Positions 1-5,171 of a stretch of DNA of 5,236 nucleotides are shown one piece after another. The notes beneath the pieces are model-generated. The model saw nothing but the letters and a program-made list of their open reading frames with translations, made no database searches and was not told the DNA's origin. Made by a program: the position numbers and the translations under genes. Position 1 is the first letter of the stretch. Every line of letters begins with the position of its first letter. The stretch is from an uncultured Lachnospiraceae bacterium. Lineage in GTDB: Bacteria > Bacillota > Clostridia > Lachnospirales > Lachnospiraceae. Where the stretch lies: positions 1 to 5,236 of the forward strand of contig CAJUCG010000223.1 in NCBI GenBank assembly GCA_910585065.1, in the 5' to 3' direction.

Positions 1-129
1 GCACTTTCTTCTGAGAGGGATGAGGAAATTTCGGTGCTGCAGGAAGCAAGAGTACGCTATGAAAAAGCATTGAAACTTTTTGCAAGTACACTTGGAAGCC
101 GTTCATACCATACTGGAATGCCTGTGTAA
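1..129 (+). CDS. C-terminal fragment of a hypothetical protein
   Basis: An open frame enters from the left edge and ends at a TAA at 127-129, giving the last 42 residues of a protein whose start lies outside the window. The visible part is charged and predicted helical: it begins ALSSERDEEISVLQEARVRY, continues with EKALKLFASTLG and ends SYHTGMPV. The spacing of YEKALKLF followed by a short LG turn resembles the edge of a tetratricopeptide-type helical repeat, but one partial repeat is too little to assign a family. The fragment has no visible membrane segment or catalytic motif. A hairpin starting 52 bases after the stop could end its transcript, so it is probably not cotranscribed with the kinase downstream. 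That it is real coding sequence is inferred from its reaching the window edge and its protein-like composition. Confidence 0.5.
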   Translation, partial: ALSSERDEEISVLQEARVRYEKALKLFASTLGSRSYHTGMPV

Positions 130-180
130 ATATAAAGAACATATTTTTAAGTTGATTGTCACGATTTTCATTGCGCATAA

Positions 181-227
181 ACAAAACCGTCAAAATGTAA
201 AGAATTTTTACACTTTGGCGGTTTTGT
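181..227. terminator. Long hairpin, probable transcription terminator
   Basis: Two 21-base arms (181-201 and 207-227) pair around a five-base loop. There is one G-U pair and one A-C mismatch, and every other position pairs. The outer part is ACAAAACCG against CGGTTTTGT, so a U-rich run lies inside the right arm on the plus strand and the mirror image serves the minus strand. The run after the arm is short (T, then AAA), so it is not a textbook terminator. Its place 52 bases after the stop of the partial gene fits an end-of-transcript role. A regulatory or structural RNA hairpin is the alternative. Confidence 0.55.
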
Positions 228-361
228 AAACGATGAACATTTCTATTGTATGATCAACAAGGAAATCCGCCCAGCTATCAGCAAATATAGGGGTTCGATG
301 TACCTCAAATTTATATTGATATGGAAAGCTCTTGAAATAAGGGGGAATTTCCACGATTCTC

Positions 362-390
362 TTGAAAACTAAACTATTTTAGTGTATACT
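362..390 (+). promoter_or_regulatory. Sigma-A-type promoter of the FGGY kinase gene
   Basis: The -35 box is TTGAAA (362-367) and the -10 box is TATACT (385-390), separated by exactly 17 bases. Transcription should start near 397, leaving a leader of about 48 bases before the ATG at 445. This placement rules out a longer kinase reading frame opening at 382, inside the promoter. An inverted repeat covers the -10 box, so this is probably a repressible promoter. No convincing catabolite-repression (cre) site is visible nearby. Confidence 0.7.
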
Positions 391-394
391 AAAA
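377..394. promoter_or_regulatory. Inverted repeat over the -10 box, putative repressor operator
   Basis: The 18-base site TTTTAGTGTATACTAAAA has perfect 7-base arms, TTTTAGT and ACTAAAA, around the four-base spacer GTAT. It contains the whole -10 box, so a dimeric repressor bound here would block RNA polymerase. Sugar-kinase genes in Firmicutes are often controlled this way by LacI-, GntR- or ROK-family repressors that release DNA when the sugar is present. Which family binds here cannot be told from the site, and no regulator gene is in the window. An A+T-rich palindrome of this size could arise by chance, but its exact position argues otherwise. Confidence 0.5.
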
Positions 395-444
395 CACAGA
401 ATAATTTATGCCGCACGATATGCGGCAGAACTGGAGGTAAGCTT

Positions 445-2043
445 ATGGGATATGATGTAAAAACTGCGCTGGAAACCGGCAAGACCGTGCTTGGGATTGA
501 GTTAGGTTCCACAAGGATCAAGGCGGTACTGATTGACGAGAACAATACTCCGATTGCATCGGGAAGTCATGACTGGGAAAATCGCTATGAAAATGGTGTT
601 TGGACTTATTCGCTTGATGATATCTGGACGGGACTTCAGGACGCTTACACAAATCTTGCTGCGGATGTGAAAGGGCAGTATGGCGTTGTGTTAAAAAAGA
701 TCGGTGCGATTGGATTTTCTGCGATGATGCATGGCTATATGGTTTTTGATGAAAAAGATGAGCTGCTTGTGCCGTTCCGCACCTGGCGCAATAATATTAC
801 AGAACCAGCCTCAGAGAAATTAACAGAAGTTTTTGGTTACCATATTCCGCAGCGTTGGAGTATTGCACATCTGTATCAGTCCATTTTAAACGGCGAAGAG
901 CATGTTGGGAAAATACATACGCTGCTCACTCTTGCGGGCTATATTCACTGGAAGATGACGGGGCGCAGGGTACTTGGTGTCGGCGAGGCATCCGGAATGT
1001 TTCCTATCGATATCAAGACAAAGGATTTCAATGCGCGGATGATCGCGCAATTTGACGAGTTGGTTGCAGAGAAAAATTACGGCTGGAAACTGCGCAATAT
1101 TCTGCCGGAGGTATTCGTAGCGGGGCAGGATGCTGGGACATTAACGGCGGAGGGAGCAAAGCTTCTTGATGTGTCCGGAAACCTTGAGGCGGGTGTTCCT
1201 CTCTGCCCTCCGGAGGGTGATGCAGGCACCGGCATGGCAGCGACTAACAGCGTAGCGGAGCGCACGGGCAATGTGTCTGCGGGAACTTCCGTCTTTGCAA
1301 TGATCGTGATGGAGAAGGAACTGCAAAAAGTTTACGATGCGATTGATCTTGTAACCACCCCGACCGGCAATCTTGTGGCGATGGTACACTGCAATAACTG
1401 TACTTCTGATCTGAACGCCTGGGTGGGCTTGTTCCGTGAGTTTGCGGAAAGCTTCGGAATGAAAGTCGAGATGAACGAGCTTTTTGGGATGCTCTATAAC
1501 AAGGCACTTGAGGGGGATGCGGACTGCGGCGGACTTTTAGCCTACAATTATTTTTCTGGGGAGCATATCACGGGCTTTACTGAGGGGCGGCCAATGTTTG
1601 TGCGCACGCCGGAGAGCAAATTTAATCTAGCAAACTTTATGCGTGTGCATTTGTTCACTTCTCTTGGCGCGCTCAAGACGGGACTTGACATCCTGTTTAA
1701 GAAAGAGGGTGTACAAGCAGACCGTGTAACTGGGCACGGCGGATTGTTTAAGACAAAGGGTGTTGGACAGAGCATTCTTGCTGCGGCAATGAATACGCCC
1801 GTATCCGTGATGGAGACGGCAGGAGAGGGCGGTGCATGGGGAATCGCGCTCTTAGCTGCCTATATGCTCTATAAAAAGGATGGCGAAACATTGGATACTT
1901 ATTTGCAGGAGCGCGTCTTTGGCGGTGATACGGGAACTTGTGTGGAGCCAAAGCCAGAAGATGTGGCGGGCTTTGATGAGTTTATTAAGCGTTATGTGGC
2001 AGGACTTCCGATCGAACACGCGGCAGTTGCAAATTTGAAATAG
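445..2043 (+). CDS. FGGY-family carbohydrate kinase (probable pentulose kinase, xylulokinase/ribulokinase-like)
   Basis: This 532-residue cytoplasmic enzyme should transfer phosphate from ATP to a sugar, most likely a ketopentose such as ribulose or xylulose. The ATG at 445 follows GGAGG (433-437) by 7 bases and lies downstream of the promoter. Visible landmarks in order: the first phosphate-binding loop GIELGST (17-23); the sugar-site stretch SAMMHGYMVFD (around 92-102); RTWRN (112-116), matching the substrate-loop position of xylulokinases; EASGMFPID, like the DAAGT region of XylB; EGDAGTG with the likely catalytic base Asp259; a second phosphate loop GNVSAGTS (275-282); GHGGLFKTKG (starting at 430), the second FGGY signature; and GEGGAWG (460-466). 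The length suits a complete FGGY kinase. Glu19 replaces the Asp usual in the first loop. From memory, close relatives sit in arabinose-utilisation loci of gut Bacteroidetes and Firmicutes as ribulokinase candidates, but no isomerase or epimerase gene is here to fix the substrate. Confidence 0.9.
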   Translation: MGYDVKTALETGKTVLGIELGSTRIKAVLIDENNTPIASGSHDWENRYENGVWTYSLDDIWTGLQDAYTNLAADVKGQYGVVLKKIGAIGFSAMMHGYMVFDEKDELLVPFRTWRNNITEPASEKLTEVFGYHIPQRWSIAHLYQSILNGEEHVGKIHTLLTLAGYIHWKMTGRRVLGVGEASGMFPIDIKTKDFNARMIAQFDELVAEKNYGWKLRNILPEVFVAGQDAGTLTAEGAKLLDVSGNLEAGVPLCPPEGDAGTGMAATNSVAERTGNVSAGTSVFAMIVMEKELQKVYDAIDLVTTPTGNLVAMVHCNNCTSDLNAWVGLFREFAESFGMKVEMNELFGMLYNKALEGDADCGGLLAYNYFSGEHITGFTEGRPMFVRTPESKFNLANFMRVHLFTSLGALKTGLDILFKKEGVQADRVTGHGGLFKTKGVGQSILAAAMNTPVSVMETAGEGGAWGIALLAAYMLYKKDGETLDTYLQERVFGGDTGTCVEPKPEDVAGFDEFIKRYVAGLPIEHAAVANLK

Positions 2044-2117
2044 AAACTCATAATTTTACAGGTGGTGTGGATTGGCAGGATGAATGGGATACAACAAGCG
2101 TAATACTCGCTACCTTA

Positions 2118-2160
2118 AAAATACAGTGGGTAGAGGAAAAATTCTTACCCACTGTATTTT
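2118..2160 (+). terminator. Rho-independent terminator after the kinase gene
   Basis: A perfect 15-base-pair stem (2118-2132 with 2146-2160) closes a 13-base loop. The left arm begins AAAATACAGTGGG and the right arm ends in CTGTATTTT. The hairpin starts about 75 bases after the kinase stop and before the next promoter, so it ends a single-gene transcript. The U-run is mostly inside the stem, as is common in A-flanked Firmicute terminators, which would also let it act from the other strand. Confidence 0.75.
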
Positions 2161-2170
2161 GGATAGATAG

Positions 2171-2199
2171 TAGAAATCTTTGCATTTTTATGCTATAAT
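2171..2199 (+). promoter_or_regulatory. Extended -10 promoter of the DUF3267 gene
   Basis: A perfect TATAAT (2194-2199) is preceded by TGC, which makes a full extended -10 element. The -35 region 17 bases upstream is TAGAAA (2171-2176), a 4-of-6 match, which is enough with an extended -10. Transcription would start near 2206, giving a leader of about 39 bases. The position excludes the in-frame TTG at 2200 as a start and supports the ATG at 2245. Confidence 0.7.
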
Positions 2200-2244
2200 T
2201 TGTTACAAAAATTGAATACAGATTTTATAGGAGGAAGGATTTCA

Positions 2245-2847
2245 ATGCCGCACATAAAATGGATTGGGATAATCAATAGTGAACTAGCAGATTATCAGAA
2301 AGGAAATATGGATTGTAGAGCAAAGAAGATGGTATTGCCTACTACGATGAAAGAAATGATGGTAAAAGCATTACCGTTTGCGGTTGTTCCATTTGCTGTA
2401 ATTTTTTTATCCATTTTTCTTAAAACTTTTCTTGCTGGTGAAATAGTTATATCCCCTGTATTTTTTATTGTTGGATTTATTGCAGGCTTTATCGGATTGA
2501 TCGCCCACGAATGGTTGCATGCTATTGTATATCCTGCAAACGCAACTGTTTATATAGGCTTTCATCTAAAGTCCTTTGCCGCTGTTGCTTTGGTCTCTTA
2601 TCCATTGAAAAAATGGAGATTTATCCTAATGTCTTTACTTCCTCTGTTATTAGGGATTGTGCCCATTGTGATATTTTGGTTTAGCCCTATTGCCTGGAAG
2701 TCCTGGAATGGTTTTTGGTTTGGCTTTTCAATAATGGGACTTATCAGTCCGTATCCAGATTACTTTAATGTTTATCAAGTGCTAAAACAAACTCCACCTA
2801 AATGTTACATTCAGAACCACGATGATGAGACATACTGGATTGAATAG
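2245..2847 (+). CDS. DUF3267-type integral membrane protein, putative zinc metallopeptidase
   Basis: The gene encodes a 200-residue membrane protein. The ATG at 2245 is chosen because AGGAGG (2229-2234) lies 10 bases upstream and the promoter ends at 2199. The N-terminal ~40 residues are polar. Hydrophobic segments follow at about 43-63, 70-95, 126-146 and 155-170. The second carries HEWLH (88-92), the HExxH arrangement of zinc metallopeptidases, at the inner end of a membrane helix. A C-terminal SPYPDYFNVYQVL (168-180) contains Asp172, a candidate third metal ligand, and the tail is polar (HDDETYWIE). This order is typical of the DUF3267 'putative zincin' family, whose substrates are unknown. 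It is a single-gene unit, clearly richer in A+T than the kinase, which suggests separate ancestry. Family assignment rests on motif and topology; peptidase activity is inferred. Confidence 0.8.
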   Translation: MPHIKWIGIINSELADYQKGNMDCRAKKMVLPTTMKEMMVKALPFAVVPFAVIFLSIFLKTFLAGEIVISPVFFIVGFIAGFIGLIAHEWLHAIVYPANATVYIGFHLKSFAAVALVSYPLKKWRFILMSLLPLLLGIVPIVIFWFSPIAWKSWNGFWFGFSIMGLISPYPDYFNVYQVLKQTPPKCYIQNHDDETYWIE

Positions 2848-3025
2848 CAGATGTTTTAGCTGCTCTTTAGCAGCGGCTGTCGGTTTCCTGGTCTGGCGTT
2901 CCCATTTGGCAAGGTCACGGTTGTACTGTTCCACAACGTACCCATTTCTTGGAGCGTCCGTTCTTGCTGATTTCCTTTGTGGGAAGATAAACGCTGTTAT
3001 GGTCACTTTTACATTTTTGTGGCAT
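2848..3025 (-). pseudogene. Possible frameshifted remnant of an unidentified gene
   Basis: Two stretches in different minus-strand frames both look like natural protein and nearly abut. The first runs from an ATG at 3025-3023 and includes NSVYLPTKEISKNGRSKKWV, then degrades to a TGA at 2917-2915. The second, in another frame at about 2938-2848, reads VEQYNRDLAKWERQTRKPTA, then AAKEQLKHLL. A one- or two-base change near 2938 would join them into a single charged, helical, basic polypeptide. The second frame runs into antisense of the DUF3267 gene with no stop of its own, so the tail is missing and the junction lies at the DUF3267 stop codon. No strong ribosome binding site precedes the ATG. 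The lysine/arginine-rich helical look would suit a mobile-element protein, but I do not recognise it. Chance open frames remain possible. Confidence 0.3.
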
Positions 3026-3071
3026 TTCCGAAAGGACTCATTATCTTCGACAAAAAAATTTTAAAAAACTA

Positions 3072-3100
3072 TTGACAACCATGAAAGAATATGCTATGAT
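3072..3100 (+). promoter_or_regulatory. Strong promoter of the tRNA-Arg gene
   Basis: A consensus TTGACA (3072-3077) and TATGAT (3095-3100) are separated by 17 bases, and TGC directly before the -10 makes it extended as well. It is the best promoter in the window, as expected for a stable-RNA gene. Transcription should start near 3107, leaving a leader of about 25 bases for RNase P to remove from the tRNA. A short palindrome overlaps the expected start point. Confidence 0.85.
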
Positions 3101-3104
3101 ATAG

Positions 3105-3114
3105 ACCGTTCGGT
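3105..3114. promoter_or_regulatory. Palindrome ACCGTTCGGT at the tRNA transcription start
   Basis: The inverted repeat ACCG-TT-CGGT is centred two to three bases after the predicted start site. Operators of several TetR-family repressors have similar ACCG/CGGT arms and sit in this position. In RNA it would make only a tiny hairpin. It may be an operator relic, a 5' structure of the pre-tRNA, or chance. Regulation is inferred from position only, and no repressor gene is present. Confidence 0.25.
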
Positions 3115-3131
3115 AAAGAAAGATTGAATAT

Positions 3132-3205
<74 letters not shown>

Positions 3206-3210
3206 TTCAA

Positions 3211-3246
3211 AGAAAAAGGCTGCTTCTTATGAGGCAGCCTTTTTCT
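3211..3246. terminator. Bidirectional terminator shared by tRNA-Arg and the ABC-F gene
   Basis: The arms AGAAAAAGGCTGC (3211-3223) and GCAGCCTTTTTCT (3234-3246) pair perfectly. Three further pairs, including one U-G, extend the stem to 16 base pairs around a TTAT loop. The A-run on the left and the T-run on the right make it symmetric, so it works on both strands. It begins 6 bases after the tRNA and lies 18 bases beyond the stop of the convergent ABC-F gene. Confidence 0.9.
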
Positions 3247-3263
3247 GCACAGGAGTGCGAAAT

Positions 3264-4820
3264 TTAGGATAACTTTAATGTCCAGCTTCTCCCGTCGATC
3301 ACTCGCGTTGCAAAATTTTCATAAAAATCTGGCTCATGGCAGATCAACAAAATGCTGCCGCCGTACTCAGTAAGCGATCGTTTGAGTTCCTCCTTCGCCT
3401 CCACATCCAAATGGTTGGTCGGCTCGTCCAAAAGCAAAAAATTCGTTTCGCGGTTCATCAATTTACAGAGGCGCACTTTTGCCTGTTCACCGCCGGATAG
3501 GACACGTACTTGACTCTCAATATGCTTTGTTGTCAGACCGCATTTTGCGAGTGCGCTGCGTATTTCATACTGTGTCCAGGACGGATATTCACACCAGAGT
3601 TCCTCAATGCAGGTATTATGTTTCGCGCCCGTCATCTCCTGCTCAAAATACCCCTGATAGAGATAATCGCCGAGAACTACCTTTCCGGAAAGGGCAGGAA
3701 TCAGCCCGATAATTGTTTTTAGCAGCGTGGTCTTTCCAATGCCGTTCGCGCCCGTAAGCACCAGTTTTTCTCCCCGCTCCATCGCGAAGGAGATTGGTCT
3801 TGAGAGGGGTTCCTCATAGCCGATCACCAGGCGTTCTGCCGAAAAGAGATAGCGGCTTGCCGCGCGTGCTTCCCGAAAATGGAATTCAGGCTTTGGCTTT
3901 TCCTTTATTCGTTCGATCACTTCCATTTTATCTAGTTTTTTCTGGCGGGACATTGCCATATTTCTGGTTGCAACACGGGCTTTGTTGCGCGCGACAAAAT
4001 CTTCAAGTTCACTGATCTCCTGCTGTTGACGCTTGTAAGCTGCCTCGATTTGGCTCTTTTTGATCTCGTAAACTTCCTTAAATTTATCGTAATTGCCCAC
4101 ATAGCGATTTAACTCTCCATTTTCCATATGATAAACCAAATTGACCACGCTGTTTAGAAAGGGAATATCATGGGAGATAAGAATAAATGCATTTTCATAA
4201 TCGTTTAGATACCGCCTCAGCCACTCGATATGATCGACATCAAGATAGTTGGTCGGCTCGTCCAACAATAGGATATCCGGCTTTTCAAGCAAAAGTTTTC
4301 CGAGCAGTACCTTCGTGCGCTGACCGCCTGAAAGCTCTGTGACATCGCGCTTTAAGCCGATCTCAGTTAAACCGAGGGCACGGGCAATCTCCTCCACCTT
4401 GCTGTCAATATTGTAAAAATCATGTACTTCAAGCCGTTCCTGAATCTCGGAGAATTCTTCCATCATTGCAGGAAGAGAGTTTTCATCCGCATCACCCATC
4501 TGCGCACAGAGTTCATTCATGCGCTCTTCAAGTTCATACAAACTGACAAATGCCAACGAGAGTACATCCCGGACACACATTCCCCTTGTAAGAACAGCGT
4601 GCTGATCTAAATATCCTGCACGCACATTTTTTGCCCATTCCACAGTTCCCTCATCCGGCATCAGCTTCCCGGTCACAATATTTAAAAAGGTGGATTTTCC
4701 CTCGCCGTTCGCCCCGACTAACCCAATATGCTCCCCCTTTAAGAGCCGGAAACTTACATCCGCAAAAACAGTGCGATCGCCAAAGCCATGGCTTAGATGT
4801 GCAACATTTAATATACTCAT
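3264..4820 (-). CDS. ABC-F family ATPase (YfmM-like), ribosome-associated
   Basis: This is a complete 518-residue soluble protein with two nucleotide-binding domains in one chain and no membrane segment, the hallmark of ABC-F proteins. These act on ribosomes as translation factors or antibiotic-protection proteins, not as transporters. Domain 1 has Walker A GANGEGKS (36-43), signature LSGGQ (163-167), Walker B LLLDEP with D187/E188, and switch H217. The interdomain linker (about 240-325) is helical, charged and rich in Lys, Arg and Gln, with RNMAMSRQKKLDKM at its turn; this part reaches toward the peptidyl-transferase centre in the family. Domain 2 has Walker A GANGIGKT (357-364), LSGGE (441-445), D465/E466 and H495. 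All catalytic residues are intact. Length and sequence recall Bacillus subtilis YfmM (518 residues, from memory). The ATG at 4820 is preceded by a purine-rich AAGGGAAG site about 9 bases upstream. Whether it protects against a drug is not determinable here. Confidence 0.93.
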   Translation of the reverse strand: MSILNVAHLSHGFGDRTVFADVSFRLLKGEHIGLVGANGEGKSTFLNIVTGKLMPDEGTVEWAKNVRAGYLDQHAVLTRGMCVRDVLSLAFVSLYELEERMNELCAQMGDADENSLPAMMEEFSEIQERLEVHDFYNIDSKVEEIARALGLTEIGLKRDVTELSGGQRTKVLLGKLLLEKPDILLLDEPTNYLDVDHIEWLRRYLNDYENAFILISHDIPFLNSVVNLVYHMENGELNRYVGNYDKFKEVYEIKKSQIEAAYKRQQQEISELEDFVARNKARVATRNMAMSRQKKLDKMEVIERIKEKPKPEFHFREARAASRYLFSAERLVIGYEEPLSRPISFAMERGEKLVLTGANGIGKTTLLKTIIGLIPALSGKVVLGDYLYQGYFEQEMTGAKHNTCIEELWCEYPSWTQYEIRSALAKCGLTTKHIESQVRVLSGGEQAKVRLCKLMNRETNFLLLDEPTNHLDVEAKEELKRSLTEYGGSILLICHEPDFYENFATRVIDGRSWTLKLS

Positions 4821-4852
4821 TTTATTTTCTTCCCTTCTTTTGTTGTAACTCT

Positions 4853-4881
4853 ATTCTAACAGATACCAAAAAGAACTACAA
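4853..4881 (-). promoter_or_regulatory. Promoter of the ABC-F gene
   Basis: Read on the minus strand, TTGTAG (4881-4876) and TAGAAT (4858-4853) are separated by 17 bases, and TGT before the -10 gives an extended element. The start site would lie near 4846, so the leader is only about 26 bases. That is too short for the attenuation leader that controls many drug-inducible ABC-F genes, which suggests steady expression. A promoter further upstream cannot be excluded. Confidence 0.6.
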
Positions 4882-4910
4882 CAAAAACATAAGAAATTTT
4901 TAAAAACCCC

Positions 4911-4940
4911 GTATAGTTTTTCAAAGAGCAGGCATAATAA
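4911..4940 (+). promoter_or_regulatory. Weak candidate promoter for the Asn/Ser-rich small gene (possibly sigma-E-like)
   Basis: The only plausible -10 upstream of the small gene is CATAAT at 4933-4938. No TTGACA-like box stands 16-18 bases before it; that place holds GTATAG (4911-4916). An ATA element followed about 17 bases later by CATA resembles promoters read by the sporulation sigma factor E. The match is partial in an A+T-rich stretch, so this is a suggestion only. Confidence 0.2.
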
Positions 4941-4994
4941 GCTACGTACCAAATATCAGATAGCGCGAAAAAAGAGCGCGGAATGGAGGACATG

Positions 4995-5171
4995 ATGAGT
5001 ACAGAGAATAACAGCAAGAACAATTCCCAGAACAGCAGCCAGAACAGCTCCCAGAACAAGAGCACAAACTGCAGCAATTCTACAAGAAATTCGGAGTCCC
5101 AGAACAAGACCTCGAACAAGACAAGCAACCGTACTTCGAACAAGACTTCGGACAGCTACGAGAACGAGTAA
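4995..5171 (+). CDS. Asn/Ser-rich repetitive small protein of unknown function
   Basis: A 58-residue protein that I do not recognise. Its composition is extreme: 17 Ser, 15 Asn, 7 Thr, 5 Lys, 4 Gln and 4 Glu, with one Cys (26), one Tyr (55) and no Ala, Val, Leu, Ile, Phe, Trp, Gly, Pro or His. It has no hydrophobic core, signal peptide or membrane segment and should be disordered and very soluble, slightly basic. A first repeat block reads SQNSSQNSSQNK (11-22) and a second NKTSNKTSNRTSNKTS (37-52); the end is acidic, DSYENE. The ATG at 4995 is preferred because GGAGG (4985-4989) lies 5 bases upstream. ATGs at 4983 and 4992 are in frame, but they overlap the site or stand only two bases from it. 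It is divergent from the ABC-F gene. Spore-associated, nucleic-acid-binding or desiccation-related roles can be imagined from composition, without direct support. Confidence 0.6.
   Translation: MSTENNSKNNSQNSSQNSSQNKSTNCSNSTRNSESQNKTSNKTSNRTSNKTSDSYENE
5025..5060 (+). repeat. Three 12-base tandem repeats encoding SQNS units
   Basis: Three consecutive 12-base units share the core CAGAAC and encode SQNS, SQNS and SQNK. The first serine is TCC, AGC and TCC in turn, and the last codon changes from AGC to AAG. The units are similar but not identical, so this is an older in-gene duplication. Confidence 0.75.
5103..5150 (+). repeat. Four 12-base tandem repeats encoding NKTS units
   Basis: Four 12-base units encode NKTS, NKTS, NRTS and NKTS. 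Threonine uses ACC, ACA, ACT and ACT, serine uses TCG or AGC, and one lysine AAG is replaced by arginine CGT. The amino-acid pattern is kept better than the DNA pattern. Confidence 0.75.

Noticed and set aside
250..372. A 40-codon plus-strand frame beginning MINKEIRPAISKYRG upstream of the kinase
   Set aside because: It has no ribosome binding site, its 3' end runs into the kinase -35 box, and the sequence resembles nothing I know.
382..444. A 21-residue N-terminal extension of the kinase
   Set aside because: It would start inside the -10 box, before the predicted transcription start, and the ATG at 445 has a well-placed GGAGG.
2064..2196. A short GTG-started plus-strand frame (VDWQDEWDTTSV...) after the kinase
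   Set aside because: It reads through both arms of the terminator and into the next promoter, so it is almost certainly chance.
2200..2244. An earlier TTG start for the DUF3267 protein
   Set aside because: It overlaps the promoter and lies before the predicted transcript start; the ATG at 2245 has AGGAGG upstream.
2859..2874. A GCTGCT/AGCAGC hairpin after the DUF3267 stop, as its terminator
   Set aside because: The stem is only 6 base pairs with no T-run on either strand.
2822..3064. An 80-codon plus-strand frame after the DUF3267 gene
   Set aside because: It starts inside the DUF3267 gene without a ribosome binding site and is less protein-like than the minus-strand frames over the same bases.
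4856..5143. A minus-strand frame rich in Leu and Phe opposite the small gene
   Set aside because: Its Leu/Phe/Trp-rich pattern is simply the complement of the Asn/Ser/Lys repeats, and it has no start signals.
5025..5150. CRISPR-like array
   Set aside because: The repeats are 12-base coding units that directly abut, with no spacers.
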